A stretch of 64,000 bases of DNA, taken from Vicinamibacterales bacterium (lineage in GTDB: Bacteria > Acidobacteriota > Vicinamibacteria > Vicinamibacterales > UBA8438). The translations under genes were made by a program, and so were the position numbers. The DNA lies in contig CATQHX010000028.1 in the NCBI GenBank assembly GCA_958296065.1, positions 1 to 64,000 of the forward strand. Direction: 5' to 3'. Below, piece by piece: positions 8,467-16,601 of this stretch. Within the stretch, counting starts at the first letter, position 1, and each line of letters starts with the position of its first letter. Below the pieces are notes generated by a model, which saw only the letters and a program-made list of their open reading frames with translations, did not search any database and was not told where the DNA came from.

Positions 8467-9020
8467 GTGAAAGAAGAACCGAACCCGAAGCTGACCATCG
8501 TGATCAGAGCCAACAACGCCGGCAAGCACTGCCCCGGCGGGATCGACTGGAACGCGTGTCCCGGAATCTGGCGCGACCCGAAAAGGATGAGCGGCGCCTG
8601 GTGCTTCAAGGAGGGACGGGTACCCTTGTCGGCCCTCTTCCAGAACGTGGGCAGCGGCATGAACGCAGAAGAGTTAATGGACACCTTCGGAGGCATAGCC
8701 CCCCAGGACGTCAAGGCAGCACTGCAGCACATCAGCGAACAACTCCGGAAAGGAACCGAGACGGACCTGTACTCGAACATTCCGGAGGGAGGAGCAATCG
8801 ACTGGCGCGATTACCCGGGAATCGAGATCAGCGACAAGCGCCAATCCCGCGAATGGGTGTTCAAGGGTACCCAGAAAGAATCGCCGAGCTGTTCGAGCAC
8901 ATAGCAGAAGGAGGAACCATCCACAACTACTGCGAACGGTTCGACGAAGTCCAACGAGCTGAAACCGAAGAACTGATGGATTTTCTCGCAGCTCGCCTGG
9001 ATACGATCGGACCGTGCTGA
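8467..9020 (+). pseudogene. Tandem DUF433 (VapB-like antitoxin) gene with stray zeta P-loop start and a frameshift
   Basis: The first ~20 residues (PKLTIVIRANNAGK) copy the start of the zeta kinase at 3411; the two DNA stretches match at 33 of 36 bases (3420 and about 8490), but the P-loop Gly and Ser/Thr are lost. A DUF433 domain follows (W.DPKRMSGAWCFKEGRVPLSALF...EELMDTFGGIAPQDVKAAL). A second DUF433-like copy (DWRDYPGIE...SREWVFKGT) loses frame near 8868-8885 and resumes one base off as ERIAELFEHIAEGGTI...EELMDFLAARLD to 9020. The gene is therefore a broken two-domain antitoxin-like protein. DUF433 proteins pair with PIN or other toxins. Confidence 0.6.
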
Positions 9021-9238
9021 CACGCTGAGTACGCCGTCGAGTCGCGGTCTGCATGACCGCGTGCATCCGTCGCATGCTCAGCGCTCTGCGCCGCACCTGC
9101 ATCGCGCACACGCTCGGTACTCTGCTCGACCGCCCGCTCTGCCCCGTGCGCGGTTCTCTGCATCGCGTCCCTGCCCGCCGCCTGCATCACGACCTGCATC
9201 AGCCCGTGCATCACTTGCTGGAATGTATCTTCCAGCAA
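8927..9238 (-). CDS. Possible small helical protein (103 aa)
   Basis: A Gln/Met/Ala/Arg-rich N-terminal helix begins MLEDTFQQVMHGLMQVVMQ, followed by low-complexity basic sequence. It lies 54 bp downstream of the ribbon-helix-helix gene on the same strand. Its tail overlaps the end of the DUF433 pseudogene in antisense. The evidence is weak: only the amphipathic start and position argue for it. Confidence 0.25.
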   Translation of the reverse strand: MLEDTFQQVMHGLMQVVMQAAGRDAMQRTAHGAERAVEQSTERVRDAGAAQSAEHATDARGHADRDSTAYSACQHGPIVSRRAARKSISSSVSARWTSSNRSQ

Positions 9239-9292
9239 AGTGAGCAGCCCCGTGCGTCAGTCCTCCACCCGCGCCGTGCGTACGCGGTTGCC

Positions 9293-9760
9293 TCAGACGT
9301 CCGCTCCCCGGTCTGCTCCCGCGGCTGCATCCGCGGCCGGGTACACGGGCGGCTCCGCCTGTGATGCCGCCGCGTGCTCACCACCGTGCCCGAGGCCCTG
9401 CTCGCTTCCCTGCCCGGGCCCCTGCTCACCAGGACGCTCAGGTACCGGCTCACCGTTCCGCCGGACCGGCTCCCGGTGTTCCGGCTCGGCTTCCGGCACG
9501 CGAAGGTGAAGCGCTTCGGCGACCTCGGCGACCGAATCGGCCCCGGTCTCGCGCGGGCTCGCCGGGGCCAGCCCGCTGGTGAGCGCAAGCACGCCTTCCC
9601 GGCCTGCAACGGCAAGCAAACGTTCCACGGCGTAGTGCACCGCCCTGGACAATGGAACCCCGCTGGCCGCAGCCAGCGCCTTGAGCGCGTCCGCCTGGCT
9701 GGCCGGGATGCTCGCCTGCACCCGGACCGTCCTCTCCCTGACGACCATCGGTATCTGCAT
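9293..9760 (-). CDS. Ribbon-helix-helix DNA-binding protein (155 aa)
   Basis: Residues about 7-55 (ERTVRVQASIPASQADAL, then LAAASGVPLSRAVHYAVERLL) form a ribbon-helix-helix/CopG-like fold: one beta strand, helix A, turn, helix B. The remaining ~90 residues are Pro/Glu/Gln/Ala-rich and probably disordered. The start MQIPMV at 9760 is preferred because the strand begins right after it; a 170-aa version from 9805 is possible. It is divergent from the 9925 gene, so it may regulate the shared 165-bp intergenic region leading to the integrase. Confidence 0.6.
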   Translation of the reverse strand: MQIPMVVRERTVRVQASIPASQADALKALAAASGVPLSRAVHYAVERLLAVAGREGVLALTSGLAPASPRETGADSVAEVAEALHLRVPEAEPEHREPVRRNGEPVPERPGEQGPGQGSEQGLGHGGEHAAASQAEPPVYPAADAAAGADRGADV

Positions 9761-9924
9761 CCCGCAAGCGTACGCAGCGCGGTCCGCAGCCGCTGATGCA
9801 GCCACCGGCCACGGAGCTGATGCTGATGCCGAGCAGGAGGCTGAGCACGGCGCCGAGCATCACCCGGACGGATGACGGTTCCGGCACACCGGTCCGTACA
9901 CTCTCGCCGCCACGAGACACCGCA

Positions 9925-10341
9925 ATGAACCAGGAACCGATCGACGCGGGGCTGCCGCCCGGCCACGTGCCCACCCTGCGAGTCGCCACCCCCGACCCGC
10001 AGGACGCCAAGCGGCACATCCGCATCCGGAGCGGCTGGACCCACTACCACGTGGCCGCCTGCCTGGTCGACCTGCCCAAGACGTGCTCCGAGACCGGATC
10101 GGCGCCCGTCGACGACATCGAGTGCCCGCGCTGCCGCCAGACGCCCGAGTTCGCCCGGGCCGTCAAACAGGCACGCGACCCCGGAACGATCCCCCGCGGA
10201 AGGCAGTCCCGCGGCGAGATCGCGCCGCAGCCGCCACCGCGAGGAACGCAGCCGAAAACCCCGGCACGGCGGACGAAGAAGCCAGCCCGGAGCGAGGCCG
10301 CCGGCCAGACTTCCCCCAGCCCGCAGGGATCACTGTTCTGA
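9925..10341 (+). CDS. Small putative zinc-binding protein upstream of the integrase (138 aa)
   Basis: The centre carries YHVAACLVDLP...IECPRCRQTPEFARAV, with a CPRC pair and an upstream Cys, suggesting a small zinc site. The C-terminal third is basic and Pro-rich. Its TGA overlaps the ATG of the recombinase gene by one base at 10341, implying translational coupling. This makes it a candidate excisionase or integrase accessory, by position only. Confidence 0.55.
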   Translation: MNQEPIDAGLPPGHVPTLRVATPDPQDAKRHIRIRSGWTHYHVAACLVDLPKTCSETGSAPVDDIECPRCRQTPEFARAVKQARDPGTIPRGRQSRGEIAPQPPPRGTQPKTPARRTKKPARSEAAGQTSPSPQGSLF

Positions 10342-11378
10342 TGACGAACCCGGTCACGACGCTCTACGAACGGATCGAGCTCGACAACACGGCGAAAGAA
10401 GAAGTCGGCTTCCCGCTCGTGCCCCGCCAGAGCGGCACGCCCGCGCCCGACAGGGTCGACCAGCACCCGGCCGGGGCATACCTGATCAGCACCCACACGC
10501 CCATGAGCCGCAGCACGGCATTCTCGGCGCTGAACACCGCCGCGCGCCTGCTGGGACAGGAGGACATCAAGTCCACCCCCTGGCACCGCATCCGCGACGT
10601 CGAGATGAACGTGCTGCGCAGCATGCTCGCCGAGCACTACGCGCCGGCGACCGCCAACAAGATCCTGTCCATCGTCCGCAGCGTGCTCCGCCAGGCGTGG
10701 AAGCTGGGGACGATGAGCACCGACGACTACGAGCGCGCCATCGCCGTGCCGGCCATACCCGGAAGCCGGCTGCCCACCGGACGCGCCCTCGAGCCCGGAG
10801 AGATCCGAGCCCTGTTCCAGGCATGCGCCGAGACCGGCCCACAGGCGGCGCGCGATGCCGCCCTGCTGGCCATCCTGTTTGGCTGCGGGCTGCGCCGCAT
10901 CGAGGCGGCGCGCCTCGACGTCGAGCACCTGGACAAGGCCGCGTCGACGCTGCGCATCATCGGCAAGGGCAACCACGAACGCATCGCGCACATGAACGCC
11001 AGCGTGCTGGCCGCCGTGGACGCATGGCTGAAGGCCCGCGGCAACGGGCCGGGTCCGCTGCTGTGCGCCATGACGGGAAAGGGCAACAGGATCGTCTGCA
11101 GGCGCCTGCGGACCGAGAGCATCCGGCTGATACTCAAGCGGCGCGCCAGCCAGGCGCGGATACGCTCCTGCACGCCGCACGATCTGCGGCGCACGTTCAT
11201 CACCAACCTGCTGGACCAGGGCAACGACATCGCCGTCGCCTCGCGGATGGCAGGACACCGGAACATCTCGACGACGACCCGCTACGACAGGCGCGACGAA
11301 CGGACCAACCGCGACGCGGCCGCGACGATCCACATTCCGTACCAGGCGCCGCCGGACGCGCCGCCACCAACGCATTAG
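10341..11378 (+). CDS. Tyrosine recombinase / integrase
   Basis: 345 aa, the usual size. The N-terminal part (about 1-150) is a SAM-like core-binding domain. The catalytic part has the box I Arg in the LLAILFGCGLRRIEAARL segment, the Lys region IIGKGNHERIAHM, HDLRRTF (His-x-x-Arg), GHRNISTT and the nucleophile in TRYDRR. All catalytic residues are present, so it should be active. It cuts and rejoins DNA for element integration and excision. The start at 10341 overlaps the upstream stop; the longer frame from 10083 is shadow of the preceding gene. Confidence 0.85.
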   Translation: MTNPVTTLYERIELDNTAKEEVGFPLVPRQSGTPAPDRVDQHPAGAYLISTHTPMSRSTAFSALNTAARLLGQEDIKSTPWHRIRDVEMNVLRSMLAEHYAPATANKILSIVRSVLRQAWKLGTMSTDDYERAIAVPAIPGSRLPTGRALEPGEIRALFQACAETGPQAARDAALLAILFGCGLRRIEAARLDVEHLDKAASTLRIIGKGNHERIAHMNASVLAAVDAWLKARGNGPGPLLCAMTGKGNRIVCRRLRTESIRLILKRRASQARIRSCTPHDLRRTFITNLLDQGNDIAVASRMAGHRNISTTTRYDRRDERTNRDAAATIHIPYQAPPDAPPPTH

Positions 11379-11671
11379 TTCCCCGCCTGCCGCCCCTGCA
11401 ACCCGCCGCGTCCCGCAGCGTCCACCAAGACCCGGACCTGACACGGAGTCCTTGCCCAGGCCCCACGCTCCCTACACTGGTCGCACAAGCGCCACCGCCC
11501 CGCGCACCGCGCTCAGCCCGCCCAGAGGGAACCGAATGACCGCGAACACCGAAACGGTCCCGACAAACCAGAGAAGCAGCACGCGGACCGTCTGTCAACG
11601 GTCATTCAAATTGAAGTTGCCCCAGTTCCGCGGACACTTGTCCTCTTGGCGAGGAGGAGGAGGAGTCCACG

Positions 11672-11761
11672 ATGCCGAAGTCGAGACCGCCGTACCCCGC
11701 GGCATTCCGACAGCAAATGGTCGAGCTGGTTCAGTCCGGACGTACACCGGGAGACCTGTAG
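11672..11761 (+). pseudogene. IS3-family OrfA N-terminal remnant
   Basis: The first 29 codons read MPKSRPPYPAAFRQQMVELV and onward, the classic start of IS3-family OrfA transposases. The frame then meets TAG at 11759 and downstream sequence no longer resembles the family. The preceding GAGGAGGAGGAGG stretch (11651-11663) is a strong ribosome-binding site. Sequence from about 11610 (GTTGCCCCAGTTCCGCGG) may be the left end of the old insertion sequence. It is the first piece of decayed DNA right of the integrase. Confidence 0.6.
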
Positions 11762-11886
11762 CGCAGGCACCGGCTCCGGGGTCCGGCTCGGGTTCGGGGT
11801 CCGGCCAACGCAGACACGGACTGGACCGAGGCGCGGTGCTGCCGGTTTGGAGACTTTCCCGAGCCGCAGAATCCGATCACGCGCTT

Positions 11887-12060
11887 CAAGGTACGACGGA
11901 CCAGGTGACGGAAGACGGGCCGCCGAGCACCGACGCCTTCGGGCAGCCGGTCTTCGACGATTCGGACCGTCCAGGTTCCGACGGTGTCCGCGGAATAGCC
12001 ACTGGAGAATCGGCGGACGGTCTGGCCGGCTGGGAAATCGACAGCCTCCGCGCGTTCCAG
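11887..12060 (-). pseudogene. Lipoprotein-family copy A, C-terminal fragment
   Basis: The minus strand encodes VDFPAGQTVRRFSSGY..DTVGTWTVRIVEDRLPEGV. After a one-base insertion it continues LGGPSSVTWSVVP and stop. This is the conserved C-terminal signature of the family seen intact at 21650-22114 and 60584-61006. The N-terminal lipoprotein signal is absent. It lies head-to-head with copy B downstream, suggesting an old inverted duplication. Confidence 0.6.
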
Positions 12061-12254
12061 CTTGTAATCGGTCAGCGACCCGCGTTTCCGGCGCGATCGG
12101 CGCCTCTACGTTGTTCCATTTCTCGTGCGTTCGGCGTTACTTGCCGGCGGTGGCGTCCACCAGCCGGTGCAGGTTGCTCTCCGGTCGCAGACGGTCGGCT
12201 CCGCTCAGCCGCCCGGGAAGCCCGGCCGGGATTTCGGCGTTCAACCGTTCGACT

Positions 12255-12681
12255 CCGACCAGGGAACAGCGCGCTCGCCGGATCGTGCTGGGCCTCGTGT
12301 TGCTCACGTTCGGTTGTAACGGCCCGCCGGGCGGCACCTTCATCGCCGGTGCCTCCAGACGACCCAAGTCCGTCTGATGTATCGGTATCCGTTGAAATGG
12401 AGCCCCTGACGGCCAAGGCGGGGGAATCCGTGAGTATCACCGGCTATCGGCGCCGTTGCCCTACGAAGTGGATATCCCGATCGAAATCGATCCCACCCAC
12501 CGGCGACAGTACTGAGGACACGCTCACCTTTGCAGCCGGGGAGACGATCCGTCGATTCTCCTCGGGCAGCACGCCCTCGACTTGGGTGGGAAACTGGACG
12601 GTGCGGATTGTTGGAGACCGGTTGCCCGAAAGCGTCGTGCTCGGCAGCCCGTCACCCGTCACGTTCTCCGTGGTCCCTTGA
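12255..12681 (+). pseudogene. Lipoprotein-family copy B, frameshifted
   Basis: A lipobox-like region (VLGLVLLTFGCNG) around 12280-12325 opens in one frame. The Ig-like domain follows in another (PVPPDDPSPSDVSVSVEMEP), then shifts again through YEVDIPIEID, and finally returns to DTLTFAAGETIRRFSSG and VGNWTVRIVGDRLPESVVLG...FSVVP, ending at 12681. At least three frame changes are needed to rebuild the protein, so it is dead. It matches the intact family members over its whole length. Confidence 0.65.
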
Positions 12682-12883
12682 CCGCCTGACGGCCCGAAGG
12701 TCCGCACGGACCTGCGCTCCGACGAACCCGCGCCGATTGCTCGGCAAGCCGTCACTCTCGAAACCGCCGTCGCTCGTCGGACCGATCCACATCACGTCCG
12801 CAAGCCCGCGGCCGGCTCACCAATGGCCTGCCGCCCGTTGCGCGCGAGCAATCGCGGAGTCGACGATACGCTGCCGAAGGGCC

Positions 12884-14377
12884 TTACCGCGCACCACCTC
12901 CATGCGGTGTCTCCCACCGAGTCGCTTCGAAGACCGCGAAGTCGCCCTCCAGCCGGCGCAGGAGCCGCTGGCGGTCGACTTGCGGGAGGAAGCTGTAGGC
13001 GATGCTGTTCGTTGCCAGAGCCTTCAGCGTCGGGTACGAGACGGCGACGTTTCGCGCCGCGAGCGCGAACTGCCGCCGCAGGTCGGACAGCATCAGTCCC
13101 GGGTCGTCCGTGGCGAGCACGACCGGGACGCCTGCCGTCAGGTAGTCGACGAGCGGATGGTTGACCGGGTCGACACCCAGTAGCTGGCGATTGCTCTCAG
13201 GGCTGATCTCAATGGCGACACCTCTTCGCCGCATTTGGACCAGAAGCGCGTCCGGTTGCGGGTCGGCCTTCAGCGCGACCGCATGACCGAGGCGATGCGC
13301 CGCCGCGCCGCCCGCCTCCGCCGGGGCCACCGCCAACCGAATGTGCCGCTCGGCGCCGAGCGCGGCCGCCTGAGCGTCGAGCATCTCGCCCGCGTGCAGC
13401 GAGCGTCTCACTGCCGGGTAGTACGCGGCCAGTTCGCCCAGCATCCGCATGTGGAGGTCGTAGTCGCGGAGAGCGACCGGGTGGGTTTCGGCCGCCGCCA
13501 GGTTGATGCCGACGATCAGCGGGCTGGCGGCGGCAATCTCATACGCGAGCAAGAGGTTCACGAAGACCACGACGGGCTCGAAGGTCCGGACCGTGAGGTG
13601 CTGGAAGCGGACGAACACGCCGCATCCCGGATCGGGAACGCCGGTGTCGCATCCGAGCAACCGATCCGACGCTTCCAGGCCTTGGGCCAGCGACTCGATG
13701 GTCGCGTCACGAAGCGCGGCGAACCGCGGGTCCGCCAGCACCGTTCGCCTGAGCGCGGCGAGGTCATCGTTCCAGCCGAGCGAGCCGGCGACAGCATCGC
13801 GCGCCTCTGGATCGGGCGTATGTGAGGTCGCCGTTTCCAGGTAGATTACCCCGCTGCCAGCGGCCAGCGTTCTCGCCGCCGCCAGCAGACGCGAGATGTC
13901 GCGCTGCACGAGAGCCAGCTTGTCGAAGCTGGCGAAGAAGTGCTCGCTGGCTGCGATTCGGTCCATCGACGTACTGTCGCCCAGATAGTCCAGCATCGAC
14001 CAGCGCCGCTCGATCTCGCGGCGAAACGCAATGTCCTCCAACGCTTCCGCGATGGGCCGCTCGTCTTCCCCGCACGGGGGTGACTGCAGTACCCATTGCG
14101 CGGCGTGATCCCTTGGCAGGCACAGGCGGTCGTCCATGGCCATCCGGATCAGCTCGGGCGTGCGCACGCCGCCCCCGAGGTGATGATGGATGTCGCCTCC
14201 GACGGGCATGCGCTCCACGAACGCGGCGAGCATGGCCGGTTCGTCTCGGATACTGTCGAAGTACGCCGCCGTCGCCGCTTCGCGTGCGTCGGCCGGCTGG
14301 GCGCCGGAACCAGCGACCTGGGCACAACCGGCGGCCAGGACCGCGAGCAGGAAGGTAGTACCGAACGCCCCGCGCAT
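12884..14377 (-). CDS. Adenosine-deaminase-like lipoprotein (497 aa)
   Basis: The metal-binding start GGDIHHHLGG (His-x-His), the RLGHAVAL segment, SPESNRQLLG and the TDDPGL motif are those of the adenosine deaminase family, which hydrolyses adenosine or related purines with a zinc ion. The N-terminus MRGAFGTTFLLAVLAAGC is a lipoprotein signal with its Cys at residue 18, so it is anchored outside the cytoplasm. The start at 14377 is supported by GAGGGA five bases upstream. The frame stays open a further 161 codons into an IS110 remnant, but that is a fusion artefact. It may salvage extracellular nucleosides. Confidence 0.8.
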   Translation of the reverse strand: MRGAFGTTFLLAVLAAGCAQVAGSGAQPADAREAATAAYFDSIRDEPAMLAAFVERMPVGGDIHHHLGGGVRTPELIRMAMDDRLCLPRDHAAQWVLQSPPCGEDERPIAEALEDIAFRREIERRWSMLDYLGDSTSMDRIAASEHFFASFDKLALVQRDISRLLAAARTLAAGSGVIYLETATSHTPDPEARDAVAGSLGWNDDLAALRRTVLADPRFAALRDATIESLAQGLEASDRLLGCDTGVPDPGCGVFVRFQHLTVRTFEPVVVFVNLLLAYEIAAASPLIVGINLAAAETHPVALRDYDLHMRMLGELAAYYPAVRRSLHAGEMLDAQAAALGAERHIRLAVAPAEAGGAAAHRLGHAVALKADPQPDALLVQMRRRGVAIEISPESNRQLLGVDPVNHPLVDYLTAGVPVVLATDDPGLMLSDLRRQFALAARNVAVSYPTLKALATNSIAYSFLPQVDRQRLLRRLEGDFAVFEATRWETPHGGGAR

Positions 14378-14860
14378 CCGATCCCTCGACACGGCGGCGA
14401 CCGCCATGCCCCACATGCTGGCGCGGGCATCCACGAGACCTCGGAGGCGGTCCCCGGACCGGACTCTGCTCATCGCTGCGATGATCGCGGTGAGGATCAC
14501 AAGACTACTGACGCCCAGGATGTCGGTGACCACGCGCGTCAACTTCATGTTCGCGTCTTCCAGCGTGTTCTGCAGGCGTTGCGTGTGCCGCACGACCTCG
14601 CGGACCAGTTGCTTGCGGGTTCGCGTCAGGTCACGCCATTCCCGGATCGGAGCCGGCGGCACGAAGCTGCCCCGAATCAGCCCGAGCGCCAACAGGTCCG
14701 CGATACAGGCCACGTGCTCCGGTCGCTCTTTTGCGGCCGGAACGTTCCGGATCTGCTGCACTTCGGCGAGCACCAGCGTGAACGACTCTGCGTCTTCGAG
14801 GATGTGCCACACCGGCTCCCGGTACACGCCGGTCACCTCCATCGCCACGTGCGCGCGCAC
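14378..14860 (-). pseudogene. IS110-family transposase fragment, in frame with the downstream gene
   Basis: The protein sequence VAMEVTGVYREPVWHILED, then VQQIRNVPAAKERP, LLALGLIRGSFVPP and REWRDLTRTRKQL...QRLQNTLEDANMKL is the middle of the DEDD-type IS110 transposase (roughly residues 70-190 of about 400). Both ends are missing. The frame has no stop before the adenosine-deaminase gene and continues straight into it, so an N-terminally extended chimera could be made if translated from an upstream start. Confidence 0.75.
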
Positions 14861-14944
14861 GGTCGGCTGTCGGCTCGCCGACGGAAGGCGTCACATGCGC
14901 GCCCGCCGGTCTGCCCCGCCAGCGGTCAAGAACGAATCGACAGA

Positions 14945-15343
14945 TCATCCGGGCTTCAGACCTACGGTCATGCAGTCGAGCAATTCCTGCAACGTGCTGA
15001 TTCCTTCGCGCAGTCTCGACGCCATCACATCCTTGTCGATCGCGGCGACCGCATCAGCGACGCACGCCTGCCGCGGCAAGTCGAGAGCCCGTGCGATCTC
15101 TGGAGGTAGCGGTTGCGCTCGCCGCGACCTTTCCGGCCGCGGTGGGCCGATGTAGAACTCCAGACCCAGGACGGACGCGATTGATTCGAGTGTCGTGCTC
15201 CGCGCCGCGCGGCCCTGGACCACGCTCCGCAGTTGTCCCAGGGGGATGCCGGTGCGCAGCGAGAAGGGTCTGAGCCCCTCCTCCTTGATCCGCTGCCGTA
15301 ATGCACGTCGCAGATAGCCGACACCCGTGAAACGAGTCGCCAT
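14945..15343 (-). CDS. HTH regulator, small XRE-like (132 aa)
   Basis: Residues about 12-60 (LRQRIKEEGLRPFSLRTGIPLGQLRSVVQGRAARSTTL split over two helices) form a Cro/XRE-like helix-turn-helix, followed by LESIASVLGLEFYIG, typical of small phage-type repressors. The C-terminal helix (SRLREGISTLQELLDCM) may mediate dimerisation. Start chosen at ATG 15343. Divergent from another HTH gene at 15476, so the 130-bp interval between them is a likely operator region. Confidence 0.65.
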   Translation of the reverse strand: MATRFTGVGYLRRALRQRIKEEGLRPFSLRTGIPLGQLRSVVQGRAARSTTLESIASVLGLEFYIGPPRPERSRRAQPLPPEIARALDLPRQACVADAVAAIDKDVMASRLREGISTLQELLDCMTVGLKPG

Positions 15344-15475
15344 GGGCACGTTATCAGACTTCCGCTCACATCGAGCCTGCACGTGGTAGCCACGTTCGGG
15401 CACACATCGTCCGGACAAGTCTTCGTGACTGCGCGCTTTGCGCGGCTCTCTGCTCTCGCGCGATACTCGCGCGCC

Positions 15476-16177
15476 ATGGACGACACGGTTCGCCGGCTCG
15501 TAGCTCTTTGCGATCTCTTCGCCCGGAGTACCGGCCGGAGCGTCTCGACGGTTTCGCGCTACGCCACCGGGAGCGGCGAGACCATCGCCCGGCTGCGGCG
15601 TGGTCGCGCGATCACGACCCGGCGTGCGGAACGCGCCTTCCGGTTCCTTTCCGAGAACTGGCCGAACCGGTGGAGTGGCCAGCCGAAATCCCGCGCCCCG
15701 CAACATCGCCTCGCTCAAGCGCCTCGAACCCGCCGTGAACCCTCGGACCGTCGTGGGATCCCCGTCCGTGCCCGAACTCGGTCCCCGTGCGGCGCTATCA
15801 AAACACCCCACCACGCCGCACCGCTTCCCCCGTGGCGATGCCGTTCAATGGCCACACAAGCCCGTCGGGGCTCTCGAACCATGGCACCGGCCGCGGCTGA
15901 CGTTCCCTTGCATGACAACCGCCCGTTGGCAACCGTCAACGGCCAGCGGCCAGCGGTCCACGTTTCCTCCGACACCTCACCGGACTCGGCCGCCGCCCTT
16001 TTTGGCTCGCGCCCGTTCCCGCTCGGCGGACCGCTGCTGAAACTCGGGATCTGGACTCGCACCGAACCCAATCAGGAAGAACCCCGCAACCGCCACGGCG
16101 AGTGCATGGACCCGGCGCTGCCACCGCAACAACCGCGAGGACACCATTCCGACCAGACCACCGAGGAACACGAATAG
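15476..16177 (+). CDS. Small HTH protein; C-terminal extension doubtful
   Basis: The first ~70 residues (LVALCDLFARSTGRSVSTVS, RYATGSGETIARLRRG, TTRRAERAFRFLSENWP) are a compact helix-turn-helix seen in short proteobacterial DNA-binding proteins of about 75 aa. The remaining ~160 residues are basic low complexity lying antisense to a likely membrane-protein gene at 15977-16234, so a frameshift has probably removed the natural stop soon after codon 70. Divergent from the XRE-like gene at 14945-15343. Confidence 0.5.
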   Translation: MDDTVRRLVALCDLFARSTGRSVSTVSRYATGSGETIARLRRGRAITTRRAERAFRFLSENWPNRWSGQPKSRAPQHRLAQAPRTRREPSDRRGIPVRARTRSPCGAIKTPHHAAPLPPWRCRSMATQARRGSRTMAPAAADVPLHDNRPLATVNGQRPAVHVSSDTSPDSAAALFGSRPFPLGGPLLKLGIWTRTEPNQEEPRNRHGECMDPALPPQQPRGHHSDQTTEEHE

Positions 16178-16234
16178 CCCAACGTAGGCGACGAACTCTC
16201 CCAAAGGACTTCCCTCCGTTCCCCCCGTTCCCAC
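15977..16234 (-). CDS. Small membrane protein (85 aa)
   Basis: Two hydrophobic helices, FVAYVGLFVFLGGLVGMVSS (about 14-33) and VHALAVAVAGFFLIGFGA (about 42-59), are followed by a charged Arg/Lys-rich tail. GTG start at 16234, just after the end of a related remnant on the same strand. No family recognised. The long plus-strand frame over it looks like antisense noise. Confidence 0.45.
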   Translation of the reverse strand: MGTGGTEGSPLGEFVAYVGLFVFLGGLVGMVSSRLLRWQRRVHALAVAVAGFFLIGFGASPDPEFQQRSAERERARAKKGGGRVR

Positions 16235-16237
16235 TTT

Positions 16238-16423
16238 TCAGCCCAGGAACCACGGCGCCGCGACGACCACGGCCGCGATCGCGATGCCGGCCGTGACCAG
16301 GCGCCAGGCCAAGCGGAACTCGAGCTGAGCGAGCGCCGTGTCGAAGTGCGCCCGAGTGACCAGCTCGCCGGTGGTCTCCGCGCTCGCCTCCGCGCCTGCC
16401 TGGACGCCAACGGCTGCGTTCGC
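16238..16423 (-). pseudogene. Remnant of a small coiled-coil/TM protein
   Basis: The minus-strand frame reads ELVTRAHFDTALAQLEFRLA, then WRLVTAGIAIAAVVVAAPWFLG and stop at 16238. This is the helix-plus-single-membrane-segment design of DUF1640-like small proteins. No ATG or GTG start exists in this frame after the upstream stop at 16424, so the gene looks N-terminally truncated. Confidence 0.35.
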
Positions 16424-16601
16424 TCACGTGGTGTAGAACAAGGTCGAGGCCGCCTGCGGCCGCTCGGACGTGCTCGAGCGTCGGCGGCGGCTCATGGAAG
16501 ATTGGGCCGATTACGTCGTGGTGACGTCCGGTGATTCCGTCCCGTAGGCGGACGCGAGCGCCAAGGGCGAACGCAGATTCCTCATTGCATCACGGCTTCG
16601 T

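Larger units (their letters stand above)
1..11378 (+). mobile_element. Integrative element (right part), ending in a tyrosine recombinase
   Basis: Genes from 45 to about 9020 all run on the plus strand with short gaps or ATGA overlaps. They include phage/plasmid-type functions: dCTP deaminase remnant, PD-(D/E)XK-like protein, DnaC-like helicase loader, zeta kinase, AbiEii nucleotidyltransferase and ribbon-helix-helix protein. The run closes with a full-length tyrosine recombinase at 10341-11378, and an IS3 remnant and decayed DNA follow directly. This is the usual layout of an integrated element with its integrase at one end. The left end lies outside the window. I could not identify an attachment-site duplication or a tRNA target near 11379-11670, so the right boundary is inferred. 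Confidence 0.5.

Noticed and set aside
9040-9240. Repeated GCATC/TGCAT words suggesting a CRISPR-like or satellite array
   Set aside because: Spacing is irregular and the words arise from Met/Gln/Ala codons of a low-complexity frame; no constant repeat unit.
9211-10050. Minus-strand open frame of 279 codons across the RHH gene and its divergent neighbour
   Set aside because: It overlaps the RHH gene in another frame and shows no domain; the RHH fold is only in the 9293-9760 frame.
10044-11444. Minus-strand open frame of 466 codons over the integrase
   Set aside because: Antisense of a clear tyrosine recombinase with all catalytic residues; composition typical of shadow frames.
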